A stretch of DNA of 64,000 nt from an uncultured Flavobacteriaceae bacterium (GTDB lineage Bacteria; Bacteroidota; Bacteroidia; Flavobacteriales; Flavobacteriaceae): NCBI GenBank assembly GCA_943789365.1, contig CALSTV010000001.1, forward strand, positions 2,232,001 to 2,296,000. The letters run 5' to 3'. How positions within the stretch are numbered: the first letter of the stretch is position 1; every line of letters begins with the position of its first letter. The notes beneath the pieces are model-generated. The model made no database searches and was not told where the DNA came from. It saw only the letters and a list, made by a program, of their open reading frames with translations. This document shows, in pieces, positions 11,880 through 22,048 of this stretch. The position numbers and the translations under genes are program-made.

Positions 11880-14800
11880 ATGAAAAAATACTGGAAAAGT
11901 GTTGAAGAACTAAACGAAAACAGTTCTATTGTTGCTAAACTTGAAGAAAAAGAGTTTGTATCTGAAATAGCTACAGATGAATTTTTAGGTGACAAAGAGA
12001 CTCTTGAAGAATCTTCAACTTCTCGACGTGACTTTTTAAAATATGTCGGATTTTCAACGGCAGCAGCCTCTTTGGCAGCTTGTGAAGGTCCCGTGAGAAA
12101 ATCAATTCCTTATGTAGTAAAACCAGAAGAAATTACTCCTGGTTTACCAAACTTTTACGCTACAACGATTGCAGATGGTTATGATTTCGCAAATGTATTG
12201 GTAAAAACAAGAGAAGGGAGACCTATCTTAATAAAACCAAACAAATTGGCAAACGGAACCACAAATGCACGTGTGCAAGCTTCTGTATTGTCGTTATATG
12301 ACAGTTTGCGTTTGAAAGGTCCTAAATTGAAAGGGAACGATACGACTTGGTCGGATGTAAATGCGCAAATCAAAGCTTCTTTAGCTGATTTGAAAGCAGG
12401 TGGAGAGAAAGTTGTTTTGTTGACTGGTACTTTAGCAAGTCCTTCTACCGAAAAGCTAATTGCAGATTTTACTGCAGCAAATGGTAATGTACAACACGTG
12501 CAGTACGATGCTGTTTCGGAGTCGGCAACCCTTGATGCTTTTCAAGAAGTATATGGAACAAGAGCCTTGCCAAATTACGACTTCTCTGATGCAGAAACAA
12601 TTGTTGCGATCGGTGCCGATTTCTTAGGAGACTGGCAAGGAGGTGGTTTTGAAAAAAGCTATACGGCAGGAAGACAAGCGGATACTGGAAAAATGTCGCG
12701 CCATATTCAAGTAGAGGCTAATATGACCCTTTCTGGTGCCAATGCAGATAAAAGAATTGTTGTAAAACCATCTGAGCAAGTGTTTGCTTTGATCAATTTA
12801 TACAATGCAGTCACCGGTGAGAGTTTGCCTTCAAAGGCAACAGCAAAAGATGCTGATATTATAAAAGCAGCAAAACAATTAAAGAAAGCAGGAACGAAAG
12901 GAGCTGTGCTTACAGGTATTCAAGATAAAAATGCGCAATTGATCGCATTGGCTTTGAATGCGTATTTGAATAGTTCAGTGATCGACACTGCTACGGTAAA
13001 ATATACAAGACAAGGTAACGATGCAGAAGTACAGCAATTGATAGCTGATATGAATGCTGGTAAAATCGGAGCTGTGTTCACATTCAATACCAATCCAGTA
13101 TATACTTTGGCAAACAGTGCTGAGTTTGTGAACGGTTTGAAAAAAGTAAAACTTTCTGTTGCCTTTGCTTCAAGTGAAGATGAAACAGCTAGTAAAGCAC
13201 AATACGCATTACCGACCCCTCATTACTTAGAGGCTTGGGGAGATGTGCAAATGCAAGCTGGAAGTTATAGTTTGACACAGCCTACTGTGAATCCTTTGTT
13301 TGATACAAAACAATTTCAGGACTGCTTACTTGCATGGTCTGGAAGTTCTGAAAGCTATTACGATTTCTTAAAGAACAACTGGAACAGTGCTATCTTAGGA
13401 GGAACTTCTTGGAACCAAGCTTTACACGATGGTGTTTTCACAAGTAAAGCGTCAGAAAACAAAGCAAAAACTATTGATGTTGCTACTGCAGCGTCTAGTT
13501 TAAAAGCAGCAACCAAAGAAGGGGCATTTGAATTGACTTTATTCAGTGCTACTGCGATTGGTGATGGACAACAAGCAAACAATCCATGGTTGCAAGAATT
13601 GCCAGATCCAATCACAAGAGCTTCTTGGGATAACTATTTGACAATTTCGCAAGCAGATGCTACTGCCCTTGGATTTTCAAACCCAGTGCAAGACAATGGT
13701 GCTATTAATGGTGATTATGCGAATATTACTGTAAATGGAGTAGTTGTTGAAAATGTACCGGTATTGATTCAGCCAGGACAAGCAAAAGGTTCTTTCGGTT
13801 TGGCAGTTGGATATGGGAAAACAAAAGCAATGAAGTCTGAAATGCAAGTGGGTGTAAATGCATATCCATTGGCACAAGACTTAAAAGTAGTGCAAATTGC
13901 AAGTATTGAAAAAGTTAGCGGTACTCATAAATTTGCTTGTGAGCAATTACAACACACAATTGCTGGTAGATATGAGATTCTAAAAGAAACTTCTTTAGAA
14001 ACCTATAACGATAAAAGTATAGATCCAAAACATTCTTGGAATGAAGTAACGAAAGTTTCTTTAAAACATGAAGAAGTGGATGTAACTGCAGTAGATTTAT
14101 GGGATGACCAAGATAGAAGTATTGGCCATCACTTTAATTTGTCTATCGACTTGTCTGACTGTACTGGTTGTGGTGCCTGTGTGGTTGCCTGTCATGCAGA
14201 AAACAATGTGCCTGTAGTAGGAAAACATGAAGTACGTGTAGGTAGAGATATGCACTGGTTGCGTATCGATAGATACTATTCTTCAGAGTTGGATGCAGAT
14301 TCTTTAGAAAGAGAAATCAATAAAAACTCTACATCTGATAAAGTAGATGACTACTACGCATTAGAAGTGCCAGCTGAGAACCCTCAAGTAGCCTTTCAAC
14401 CATTGATGTGTCAGCACTGTAACCATGCACCATGTGAAACAGTTTGTCCAGTTGCGGCAACATCGCACGGTCGTCAGGGGCAAAACCAAATGACATATAA
14501 TAGATGTGTGGGTACTAGATATTGTGCAAACAACTGTCCGTATAGAGTACGTCGTTTCAACTGGTTCAAGTACAATGAAAACAGTGAATTTGATTTCAAC
14601 ATGAATGACGAATACGGAAAAATGGTATTGAATCCAGATGTAGTTGTTCGTTCTAGAGGAGTTATGGAGAAATGTTCTTTCTGTATTCAATCTACACAAC
14701 AAGTAATCTTAAACGCGAAGAAAGAAGGTAGAAAGGTAGCACCTGGTGAGTTTAACAACGCAGTTGCTTGTTCTTCTGCTTGTGCAACTGGAGCGCTTGT

Positions 14801-14939
14801 CTTTGGAGATGTAAATGAGTCAGAAGACGAAATCGTTGCAAAGAAAGAAGACAGTAGAGCTTATCGTTTGTTAGAGGCTATTGGAACAGACAACAACGTT
14901 TTGTATCAAGCCAAAATTAGAAACACAGAAGAAGTATAA
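11880..14939 (+). CDS. actB: Alternative complex III molybdopterin-like / iron-sulfur subunit ActB
   Basis: A 1,019-residue fusion of a molybdopterin oxidoreductase-like part (ActB1) and a ferredoxin-like iron-sulfur part (ActB2). A twin-arginine signal is visible at residues 46-68 (SRRDFLKYVGFSTAAASLAAC), preceded by an unusually long ~45-residue N-terminal stretch. The iron-sulfur half has clusters of cysteines at C761-xx-C-xx-C-xxx-C, C844-xx-C...C...C (CQHCNHAPCETVCP), C876...C882...C886, C932-xx-C and C964...C968, enough for four clusters. The molybdopterin-like half is known in this family to lack the cofactor. It follows actA by 95 bases and precedes actC. ActB probably carries electrons between the quinol site and the cytochrome subunits. 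Confidence 0.93.
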   Translation: MKKYWKSVEELNENSSIVAKLEEKEFVSEIATDEFLGDKETLEESSTSRRDFLKYVGFSTAAASLAACEGPVRKSIPYVVKPEEITPGLPNFYATTIADGYDFANVLVKTREGRPILIKPNKLANGTTNARVQASVLSLYDSLRLKGPKLKGNDTTWSDVNAQIKASLADLKAGGEKVVLLTGTLASPSTEKLIADFTAANGNVQHVQYDAVSESATLDAFQEVYGTRALPNYDFSDAETIVAIGADFLGDWQGGGFEKSYTAGRQADTGKMSRHIQVEANMTLSGANADKRIVVKPSEQVFALINLYNAVTGESLPSKATAKDADIIKAAKQLKKAGTKGAVLTGIQDKNAQLIALALNAYLNSSVIDTATVKYTRQGNDAEVQQLIADMNAGKIGAVFTFNTNPVYTLANSAEFVNGLKKVKLSVAFASSEDETASKAQYALPTPHYLEAWGDVQMQAGSYSLTQPTVNPLFDTKQFQDCLLAWSGSSESYYDFLKNNWNSAILGGTSWNQALHDGVFTSKASENKAKTIDVATAASSLKAATKEGAFELTLFSATAIGDGQQANNPWLQELPDPITRASWDNYLTISQADATALGFSNPVQDNGAINGDYANITVNGVVVENVPVLIQPGQAKGSFGLAVGYGKTKAMKSEMQVGVNAYPLAQDLKVVQIASIEKVSGTHKFACEQLQHTIAGRYEILKETSLETYNDKSIDPKHSWNEVTKVSLKHEEVDVTAVDLWDDQDRSIGHHFNLSIDLSDCTGCGACVVACHAENNVPVVGKHEVRVGRDMHWLRIDRYYSSELDADSLEREINKNSTSDKVDDYYALEVPAENPQVAFQPLMCQHCNHAPCETVCPVAATSHGRQGQNQMTYNRCVGTRYCANNCPYRVRRFNWFKYNENSEFDFNMNDEYGKMVLNPDVVVRSRGVMEKCSFCIQSTQQVILNAKKEGRKVAPGEFNNAVACSSACATGALVFGDVNESEDEIVAKKEDSRAYRLLEAIGTDNNVLYQAKIRNTEEV

Positions 14940-15052
14940 AAGTAATAAAGCAAAAAGTTAGAAAGTAAATTAATTGTGGTTCGATCACCATGGTAGTCAT
15001 TAAGTCCTTTTACTTTACAAACTTTATAAACATTAAAACTAAATAGAATTTT

Positions 15053-16450
15053 ATGTCGTCTCATTACGAAGCACCTATTAGAGAACCATTAGTATTAGGG
15101 GAGAAAAGTTACCACGATATTTCGGTTGACATTGCGAAGCCTATTGAAGGAAAAGCAAATAAAAATTGGTATATAGCATTTACAATTTCATTGATTGCCT
15201 TTTTATGGGGTATCGGGTGTATAACCTATACTATCGGAACGGGAATTGGAGTTTGGGGATTGAACAAGAACATTGGATGGGCTTGGGATATTACAAACTT
15301 TGTTTGGTGGGTAGGTATCGGGCATGCCGGAACCTTGATTTCAGCAGTATTACTTCTTTTCCGTCAAAGATGGAGAATGGCAATCAACCGATCTGCGGAA
15401 GCGATGACCATTTTTGCAGTTTTCCAAGCAGGGTTGTTTCCATTGATTCATATGGGGCGTCCTTGGAATGGATACTGGGTATTGCCCATTCCAAATCAGT
15501 TTGGATCCTTATGGGTGAATTTTAACTCACCATTACTTTGGGATGTTTTTGCAATTTCTACTTACCTTTCAGTATCACTCGTTTTTTGGTGGACAGGTTT
15601 GTTACCAGATTTTGCGATGTTAAGAGATAGAGCTGTGAAGCCTTTCCAAAAGAAAATATATGCACTTTTGAGTTTTGGATGGTCTGGACGTGCAAAAGAT
15701 TGGCAACGTTTTGAAGAAGTTTCTTTGGTATTGGCAGGTTTGGCTACACCATTGGTACTTTCGGTACATACAATTGTATCTATGGACTTTGCTACTTCGA
15801 TCAATCCAGGATGGCACTCTACAATATTTCCTCCTTACTTTGTTGCTGGTGCGATCTTCTCTGGTTTCGCCATGGTACAAACCTTATTAGGGGTGATGAG
15901 AAAGGTGACCAACCTTGAAAATTATATTACACGTTTACATATTGAATATATGAACATGGTAATTATGTTAACCGGTGGAATTGTTGCCGTAGCGTATGCA
16001 TCGGAATTCTTTATCGCGTGGTATACAGGTTCTCCTTATGAAAACTTTACCTATATGTCAGTAGGTGCCGCAACAGGTGCTTATGGATGGGCATTTTGGT
16101 CATTGATCTTATTTAATATCTTAATTCCTCAATTGTTGTGGATTAAAAGTATTAGAGTGAGTTTTATAGGCTCATTCTTAATTTCAATTGCGATTAATAT
16201 TGGAATGTGGTTTGAGCGTTTTGATATCATTGCAATCGTATTGAGTAAAGGACATTTACCTTCTACTTGGACACGTTTTGAACCTACATTTGTAGACGTT
16301 GGAATCTTTATCGGAACCATCGGTTTCTTTGGTGTATTGTTCTTACTATACGCAAGAACCTTCCCTGTAATTGCACAAGCAGAGGTAAAATCGATTATGA
16401 AAGTATCAGGAGAAAATTATAAAAAACTAAGAGACGGAAATCATGAGTAA
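15053..16450 (+). CDS. actC: Alternative complex III NrfD-like membrane subunit ActC
   Basis: A 465-residue polytopic membrane protein of the NrfD/PsrC family, with about ten hydrophobic segments (for example WYIAFTISLIAFLWGIG and VSFIGSFLISIAINIGMW). In alternative complex III this subunit holds a quinol-binding site in the inner membrane. The stretch IGHAGTLISAVLLLFRQRWR is typical of the family. Its end overlaps the start of the next gene by 8 bases, supporting translational coupling. Confidence 0.93.
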   Translation: MSSHYEAPIREPLVLGEKSYHDISVDIAKPIEGKANKNWYIAFTISLIAFLWGIGCITYTIGTGIGVWGLNKNIGWAWDITNFVWWVGIGHAGTLISAVLLLFRQRWRMAINRSAEAMTIFAVFQAGLFPLIHMGRPWNGYWVLPIPNQFGSLWVNFNSPLLWDVFAISTYLSVSLVFWWTGLLPDFAMLRDRAVKPFQKKIYALLSFGWSGRAKDWQRFEEVSLVLAGLATPLVLSVHTIVSMDFATSINPGWHSTIFPPYFVAGAIFSGFAMVQTLLGVMRKVTNLENYITRLHIEYMNMVIMLTGGIVAVAYASEFFIAWYTGSPYENFTYMSVGAATGAYGWAFWSLILFNILIPQLLWIKSIRVSFIGSFLISIAINIGMWFERFDIIAIVLSKGHLPSTWTRFEPTFVDVGIFIGTIGFFGVLFLLYARTFPVIAQAEVKSIMKVSGENYKKLRDGNHE

Positions 16451-16967
16451 TAAAGTTATACACGCCTTATACAACGATGATGATATCTTAATGGACGCCG
16501 TTAAGAAAGTCAAAGCAGCGCATCACCATATTGATGAAGTTTTTACACCGTTTCCGGTGCACGGACTTGACAAAGCTATGGGACTAGCACCAACAAAGAT
16601 TGCAATCACATCTTTTCTTTATGGATTGACAGGTTTATCTTTCGCTATTTGGATGACCAATTATATGATGATTCAAGATTGGCCCCAAGATATTGGTGGT
16701 AAACCGAACTTTAGTTGGTTTGTAAATATGCCGGCATTTGTGCCTATCATGTTTGAATTGACAGTATTTTTTGCAGCCCACTTGATGGTGATTACCTTCT
16801 ACATGAGAAGTAGAATCTGGCCATTTAAATCGGCTGAAAACCCTGATGTAAGAACTACAGATGACCATTTCTTAATGGAAATCGCTATTCACGGAAACGA
16901 AGAAGAATTAACAACTCTGTTGAATGAAACCGGAGCTGTAGAAATTAATGTAATTGAAAAGGAATAA
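16443..16967 (+). CDS. actD: Alternative complex III subunit ActD (DUF3341)
   Basis: A 174-residue protein with an N-terminal soluble part resembling DUF3341 (HALYNDDDILMDAVKKVK) and two membrane segments near 58-78 and 98-120. It matches ActD of alternative complex III, which bridges the membrane subunits on the inner side. It overlaps actC by 8 bases and lies just before actE. Confidence 0.9.
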   Translation: MSNKVIHALYNDDDILMDAVKKVKAAHHHIDEVFTPFPVHGLDKAMGLAPTKIAITSFLYGLTGLSFAIWMTNYMMIQDWPQDIGGKPNFSWFVNMPAFVPIMFELTVFFAAHLMVITFYMRSRIWPFKSAENPDVRTTDDHFLMEIAIHGNEEELTTLLNETGAVEINVIEKE

Positions 16968-16971
16968 GGGC

Positions 16972-17526
16972 ATGAAGAACAATATATTTAAAATAGTAGC
17001 ATTGCTAGTAGTTTCAGTTGTTTTAACATCGTGTTCAGACAAAACAAAACGACAAGTACAGTTTATGCCAGATATGTATGTTTCTGTTGCATATGAACCC
17101 TACGGTGAAAACACAGCATTTGCGAATGGAATGGATTCTCAAAGCCCGGTAGAAGGTACCATTGCTAGAGGACAAGTGCCTTATGACTATCCAAATACTA
17201 ATGAAGGGTATGAAGCGGCCAAAAAAGAATTGAAATCACCTTTGTCTGTACATGAAGTAAACAGCGCACGTGGTAAGTCATTATACGGAATCTATTGCGT
17301 AGTTTGTCATGGTAAAAAAGGAGACGGACAAGGAGACTTAGTGAAAAGAGAAAAGTTTTTAGGAATTCCTAATTACAAGGATAGAGATATTACAGAAGGA
17401 AGTATTTATCATGTGATCATGCACGGTAGAAACCTTATGGGATCTCACGCTTCTCAATTGACAGGTGAAGAACGTTGGCAAATAGTCAAACACGTTCAAA
17501 CACTAAGAAACGATTTATTGAAATAA
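16972..17526 (+). CDS. actE: Alternative complex III monoheme cytochrome c lipoprotein ActE
   Basis: A 184-residue lipoprotein with signal peptide and lipobox (VVLTSC) and one class I cytochrome c motif (CVVCHGKKGDG), with a distal Met likely in the RNLMGSHA segment. I chose the ATG at 16972, directly before the lipoprotein signal. An in-frame ATG at 16954 would add six charged residues and overlap actD. ActE passes electrons from the complex towards the oxidase, and the family fold and position in the operon agree. Confidence 0.92.
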   Translation: MKNNIFKIVALLVVSVVLTSCSDKTKRQVQFMPDMYVSVAYEPYGENTAFANGMDSQSPVEGTIARGQVPYDYPNTNEGYEAAKKELKSPLSVHEVNSARGKSLYGIYCVVCHGKKGDGQGDLVKREKFLGIPNYKDRDITEGSIYHVIMHGRNLMGSHASQLTGEERWQIVKHVQTLRNDLLK

Positions 17527-17595
17527 TAAAAATTGGTTTTCAATACTGAATGCTAAAATTCAGAACATAAAACTAACAACTCAAAACTAACAAAA

Positions 17596-19017
17596 ATGTA
17601 TCAGTTTTCAGGTAAAATTAAAACATTCGCATTGACTTTAATGGTCGTAGGAGCACTAGGAATAATTTCAGGTTTCCTTGGAACTCCCAGTTCTGTTGAA
17701 GAAGTGAAAGAACAATTACACAATGCACACAGTGCGCATGGAGCGCATGCACCTAAAGCAGCTCATGTTGAAGAGGCACATGTTGAGCATCATTCAGATG
17801 CGCATCAAACATCGCATGATACACATGCTGAAGCAGCGCACGACGCGCATGCAGAAACTGCACACCAAGACGCTCATGAAATAGTGGATCATGAAGATAC
17901 ACATGCAGCACACGTATTTCACCAACTAAAAAATAGACCTTGGGCAGCATTTTACGTAGCCTTGTTCTTTTTCTTTGGGGTTACCTTATTAGTACTTGCA
18001 TTCAATGCAATTCAGCGGGCGGCTCAATCGGGATGGTCTATCGTACTTTTTAGAGTGATGGAAGCTATTTCTGGAAACTTGTTACCGGTAACTATAATCT
18101 TGTTGATTTTCTTATTGTTAGGTTCTGCACATGTACACCATTTGTTTGTTTGGATGGCAGAAGGAACAGTGGACCCAACAAGTGCTAACTATGACGCAAT
18201 AATCGATGGTAAAAGCTGGTGGTTGAATGTGCCAGGATGGACCATCAGATCAATTGTATACATTGTTGGTTGGAACTTGTACAGACATTTATCGAGAAAA
18301 GCATCTATCGCACAAGACGAAGCTGGTGACTTGGTAAACTATTATAAAAATTTTAAATACGCTGTTGCTTTCTTGGCATTCTTCTTATTCACAGAATCTA
18401 TGATGTCTTGGGATTGGATCATGTCTTTAGATCCTCACTGGTTTAGTACTTTGTTTGGATGGTATGTGTTGGCAACCTTTATGGTTTCAGCAGTAACAGT
18501 AATTGCAATTGTAACGGTGTACTTGCAATCAAAAGGGCATTTGCCATTTGTAAACAATAGTCATATTCATGATTTGGCTAAGTTTATGTTCGGATTCAGT
18601 ATTTTTTGGACCTACCTTTGGTTCTCACAATTTATGTTGATCTGGTATGCGGATATGCCTGAGGAAACAACTTATTTTGTACAACGCTTTGAAGAATATA
18701 AATTGCCATTCTTAGCAATGATTCCTATGAACTTTATCTTCCCAATTTTGGTGTTGATCAATAGTGATTATAAACGTATTCCTCAATTTGTAATTGGAGC
18801 AGGAGTTGTGGTGTTGTTAGGACATTATATCGATGTGTTTATCATGATTATGCCAGCGACAGTTGGTGAGTCTTGGTCTTTTGGGATTCCAGAATTGTCT
18901 TCAATTCTATTTTTCTTAGGCCTGTTTGTTTACGCAACTTTTTCATCATTAGCAAAAGCGCCTTTATTGGCAAAAGGAAATCCATTCTTGAAAGAGAGCG
19001 AAACATTCCATTATTAA
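17596..19017 (+). CDS. actF: Alternative complex III NrfD-like membrane subunit ActF with a His-rich insert
   Basis: A 473-residue polytopic NrfD-like protein, the second quinone-interacting membrane subunit of alternative complex III. After the first membrane helix (about residues 10-29), residues 42-109 form a low-complexity, acidic, His-rich segment with 19 histidines in 68 positions (AHDAHAETAH and similar). The remaining helices and the loop motifs (FTESMMSWDWIMSLDPHWFS) are typical of ActF. It follows actE by 69 bases and precedes coxB by 79. The His-rich segment may bind metal, perhaps copper or zinc, but that is inference. Confidence 0.92.
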   Translation: MYQFSGKIKTFALTLMVVGALGIISGFLGTPSSVEEVKEQLHNAHSAHGAHAPKAAHVEEAHVEHHSDAHQTSHDTHAEAAHDAHAETAHQDAHEIVDHEDTHAAHVFHQLKNRPWAAFYVALFFFFGVTLLVLAFNAIQRAAQSGWSIVLFRVMEAISGNLLPVTIILLIFLLLGSAHVHHLFVWMAEGTVDPTSANYDAIIDGKSWWLNVPGWTIRSIVYIVGWNLYRHLSRKASIAQDEAGDLVNYYKNFKYAVAFLAFFLFTESMMSWDWIMSLDPHWFSTLFGWYVLATFMVSAVTVIAIVTVYLQSKGHLPFVNNSHIHDLAKFMFGFSIFWTYLWFSQFMLIWYADMPEETTYFVQRFEEYKLPFLAMIPMNFIFPILVLINSDYKRIPQFVIGAGVVVLLGHYIDVFIMIMPATVGESWSFGIPELSSILFFLGLFVYATFSSLAKAPLLAKGNPFLKESETFHY

Positions 19018-19096
19018 TCGTATAACAAAAAGTACTAAAGTTGAATGTGAGATTTAACTTTATCAATAATAAATAAATCAATAATAAATAGAACAT

Positions 19097-20164
19097 ATGC
19101 TAGCTTTATTTTACATTTTTATAGCTGTTGCAGTAGCACTAGGAATTTGGCAAGTGAACAAACTTACCAGTTACAGAAAAACCATCTTAAAGAACGATAA
19201 GAACGAAGATGTTGTTGCCATTGCGAAAAGTGAAGAAAATCCAATAGCCACTGAAAAGGACAACGATATTCATGGGAAGTTTTTCTTTGTGTTCTTGATC
19301 GGGTTTTACATTTTGATGGGATATTGTTTATTCTTTTTGAATGACATTATGTTACCAGAATCGGCTTCTGTAGAAGGTGAAAATGATGACAACCTTTTCT
19401 TGATCTCGTTTGTGTTGATCGGAATTGTACAATTTGCAACTCAAGGTTTGTTGTTCTATTTCTCTTTTAAATATAGAGGAATCAACAATAGGAAAGCATT
19501 GTTTTATGCTGATAGTCATAAATTAGAGTTGATCTGGACTACCATTCCAACGATTGTATTAACTGGATTAATTGGTTATGGTTTGTATACGTGGAATGAT
19601 ATTATGGACTTGTCTACTGCTGAAAATCCAATTGTTATTGAAGTATATGCTCAGCAATTTAATTGGCAAGCACGTTATGCGGGTGCAGATAATACTTTAG
19701 GTCGTGGTAACGTTAGAAATATCAAAGGTATAAACACTATTGGTGTGGATATGACTGATGTGAATGGGGCAGATGATGTGCCTGTTCGTGAATTACATTT
19801 ACCAAAAGGAAGAAAGATTGTGTTTAAATTTAGATCACAAGACGTTTTGCATTCGGCATATATGCCCCATTTTAGAGCACAAATGAATTGTGTTCCTGGT
19901 ATGGTGACTGAATTTGGATTTACGCCAAAATTCACCACAGAAGAAATGAGAATGCAAGAAGAAACTGTGATTAAAGTAAACGGCATCAATAAAATTAGAA
20001 AAGCAAAAGGAGAAGACCCATATGTTTTCGATTACCTGTTGTTATGTAATAAAATTTGTGGGGCTTCACACTACAATATGCAAATGAAAATTGTTGTAGA
20101 AGAAGAAGCAGCCTTTTATAGTTGGTTGAAAAAACAACCAACCATGGCAGAAGTAGTAAAATAA
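19097..20164 (+). CDS. coxB: Cytochrome c oxidase subunit II
   Basis: A 355-residue CoxB with a short N-terminal hydrophobic segment (MLALFYIFIAVAVALGIW) and two further membrane helices near 56-80 and 95-120. A periplasmic cupredoxin domain follows. The binuclear CuA ligands are clear: LHSAYMPHFR (first His) and C-N-K-I-C-G-A-S-H-Y-N-M near the C terminus. No fused cytochrome c domain is present, so electrons must come from ActE/ActA or a separate carrier. It forms one transcription unit with coxA (62-base gap). Confidence 0.94.
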   Translation: MLALFYIFIAVAVALGIWQVNKLTSYRKTILKNDKNEDVVAIAKSEENPIATEKDNDIHGKFFFVFLIGFYILMGYCLFFLNDIMLPESASVEGENDDNLFLISFVLIGIVQFATQGLLFYFSFKYRGINNRKALFYADSHKLELIWTTIPTIVLTGLIGYGLYTWNDIMDLSTAENPIVIEVYAQQFNWQARYAGADNTLGRGNVRNIKGINTIGVDMTDVNGADDVPVRELHLPKGRKIVFKFRSQDVLHSAYMPHFRAQMNCVPGMVTEFGFTPKFTTEEMRMQEETVIKVNGINKIRKAKGEDPYVFDYLLLCNKICGASHYNMQMKIVVEEEAAFYSWLKKQPTMAEVVK

Positions 20165-20226
20165 GATATTCAAGTATACATAGAAATCTAATTGAGAGTC
20201 AACAATTAAAAAATCAAAAAACAATT

Positions 20227-21978
20227 ATGTCAGAGCATCATCATAAAGAAACTTTTGTAACTAAATACATTTTTAGTCAAGATCACAAAATGATTTCTAA
20301 GCAATTCTTAATCACCGGTATCATCATGGGGGTTATTGGAGTTTTTATGTCTATGTTATTTCGTATGCAAATCGCATGGCCAGAACAATCATTTAGCCTT
20401 ATTGAAGCCTTCTTAGGAAGCCATCAAACGGATGGTGTAATGGATCCAGATATGTATTTGGCTTTAGTAACAATTCACGGTACCATCATGGTATTCTTTG
20501 TATTAACGGCAGGTTTGAGTGGTACTTTTAGTAACCTATTGATTCCGTTGCAAATTGGAGCTCGTGATATGGCATCTGGATTTATGAACATGATTTCTTA
20601 TTGGATGTTCTTTATTTCTAGTGTGATCATGGTAATCTCTTTATTTGTTGAAGCAGGACCAGCTTCTGCAGGTTGGACGATCTATCCTCCATTAAGTGCA
20701 TTGCCACAAGCAATTCCAGGTTCTGGAATGGGTATGACACTTTGGTTGGTTTCTATGGCTATTTTCGTAGCTTCTTCATTGATTGGTTCTTTGAATTACA
20801 TCGTTACGATTTTAAACTTGAGAACGAAAGGAATGAAAATGACACGTTTGCCATTGACAATGTGGGCATTCTTTATCACAGCAGTTATTGGTGTGGTTTC
20901 ATTTCCAGTATTACTTTCGGCTGCTTTATTGTTGATTTTCGATAGAAGTTTTGGCACATCATTTTACTTGTCAGATATTTTTATCAGTGGAGAAGTTTTA
21001 CACTACCAAGGAGGATCACCAGTATTGTTTGAACACTTATTCTGGTTCTTAGGACACCCTGAGGTATACATTGTATTATTACCAGCCTTAGGAATAACCT
21101 CTGAAGTTATAGCAACTAATTCACGTAAACCGATTTTCGGATACCGTGCAATGATTGGATCTATTATGGCAATTGCATTTTTGTCAACGATTGTATGGGG
21201 GCACCATATGTTTATTTCAGGAATGAACCCTTTCTTAGGGTCGGTATTTACATTTACAACACTATTAATTGCCATTCCATCTGCAGTAAAAGGATTCAAT
21301 TACATCACGACACTTTGGAAAGGGAACCTACAAATGAATCCAGCGATGCTATTCTCAATCGGTTTGGTGTCAACATTTATTACAGGAGGTTTGACTGGAA
21401 TTGTTCTTGGAGATAGTGCTTTAGATATCAACGTACACGATACCTATTTTGTAGTCGCGCATTTCCACCTGGTAATGGGGGTTTCTGCCATCTACGGAAT
21501 GTATGCAGGGATATACCATTGGTTCCCAAAAATGTATGGAAGAATGATGGACAAAACTTTAGGGTACTGGCATTTTTGGATCACAGCAATTGCTGCCTAT
21601 GGCGTATTCTTTCCAATGCACTTTATCGGATTGGCGGGATTGCCACGTAGGTATTATTCAAATACAGCCTTCCCATTATTTGATGACTTATCAGACGTAA
21701 ATGTGGTAATTACTATGTTTGCCTTATTAGGTGGTGCTTCACAAATTATTTTCCTTGTGAATTTCTTTATGAGTATTTACAAAGGAAAAAAGGCAACTCA
21801 AAATCCTTGGAAATCAACTACGCTTGAATGGACAACCCCAGTGGAAGGAATTCACGGAAATTGGCCTGGGAAAATTCCGACCGTAGAGCGTTGGGCTTAC
21901 GATTATAGCAAGCCTGGACACGATGAGGACTTTGTCATGCAAACCGAACCTTTAAAAGACGGAGAAGAAGAATCTTAA
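20227..21978 (+). CDS. coxA: Cytochrome c oxidase subunit I
   Basis: A 583-residue heme-copper oxidase catalytic subunit with about 12 helices. Visible signatures are WGHHMFISGM, the copper/heme histidines in VHDTYFVVAHFHLVMG and GHPEVYIVLLPALG with the channel glutamate. I start at the ATG at 20227 (MSEHHHKETFVTKYIF); an earlier in-frame ATG at 20122 lies within coxB and would add 35 polar residues. No subunit III gene follows, which ends the block; coxC and assembly genes must be elsewhere if present. A strong terminator follows. Confidence 0.95.
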   Translation: MSEHHHKETFVTKYIFSQDHKMISKQFLITGIIMGVIGVFMSMLFRMQIAWPEQSFSLIEAFLGSHQTDGVMDPDMYLALVTIHGTIMVFFVLTAGLSGTFSNLLIPLQIGARDMASGFMNMISYWMFFISSVIMVISLFVEAGPASAGWTIYPPLSALPQAIPGSGMGMTLWLVSMAIFVASSLIGSLNYIVTILNLRTKGMKMTRLPLTMWAFFITAVIGVVSFPVLLSAALLLIFDRSFGTSFYLSDIFISGEVLHYQGGSPVLFEHLFWFLGHPEVYIVLLPALGITSEVIATNSRKPIFGYRAMIGSIMAIAFLSTIVWGHHMFISGMNPFLGSVFTFTTLLIAIPSAVKGFNYITTLWKGNLQMNPAMLFSIGLVSTFITGGLTGIVLGDSALDINVHDTYFVVAHFHLVMGVSAIYGMYAGIYHWFPKMYGRMMDKTLGYWHFWITAIAAYGVFFPMHFIGLAGLPRRYYSNTAFPLFDDLSDVNVVITMFALLGGASQIIFLVNFFMSIYKGKKATQNPWKSTTLEWTTPVEGIHGNWPGKIPTVERWAYDYSKPGHDEDFVMQTEPLKDGEEES

Positions 21979-21990
21979 AGATTCTTTTAA

Positions 21991-22048
21991 AAATAAAAAA
22001 GCCACACCTACTAGGTCTATAGACCTAGTAGGTGTGGCTTTTTTATTT
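21991..22048. terminator. Perfect 29-bp palindromic terminator, bidirectional
   Basis: The two arms pair perfectly over 29 bp with centre between 22019 and 22020. The outer part is A-rich on the left and T-rich on the right (GCCACACC...GGTGTGGC flanked by AAAAAA/TTTTTT). It sits between coxA and the convergent ORF6N gene, so it can end transcription from both sides. Confidence 0.9.

Noticed and set aside
20122-20226. Longer N terminus of CoxA starting inside coxB
   Set aside because: The added residues are polar and unlike CoxA. The ATG at 20227 leads directly into the usual N terminus.
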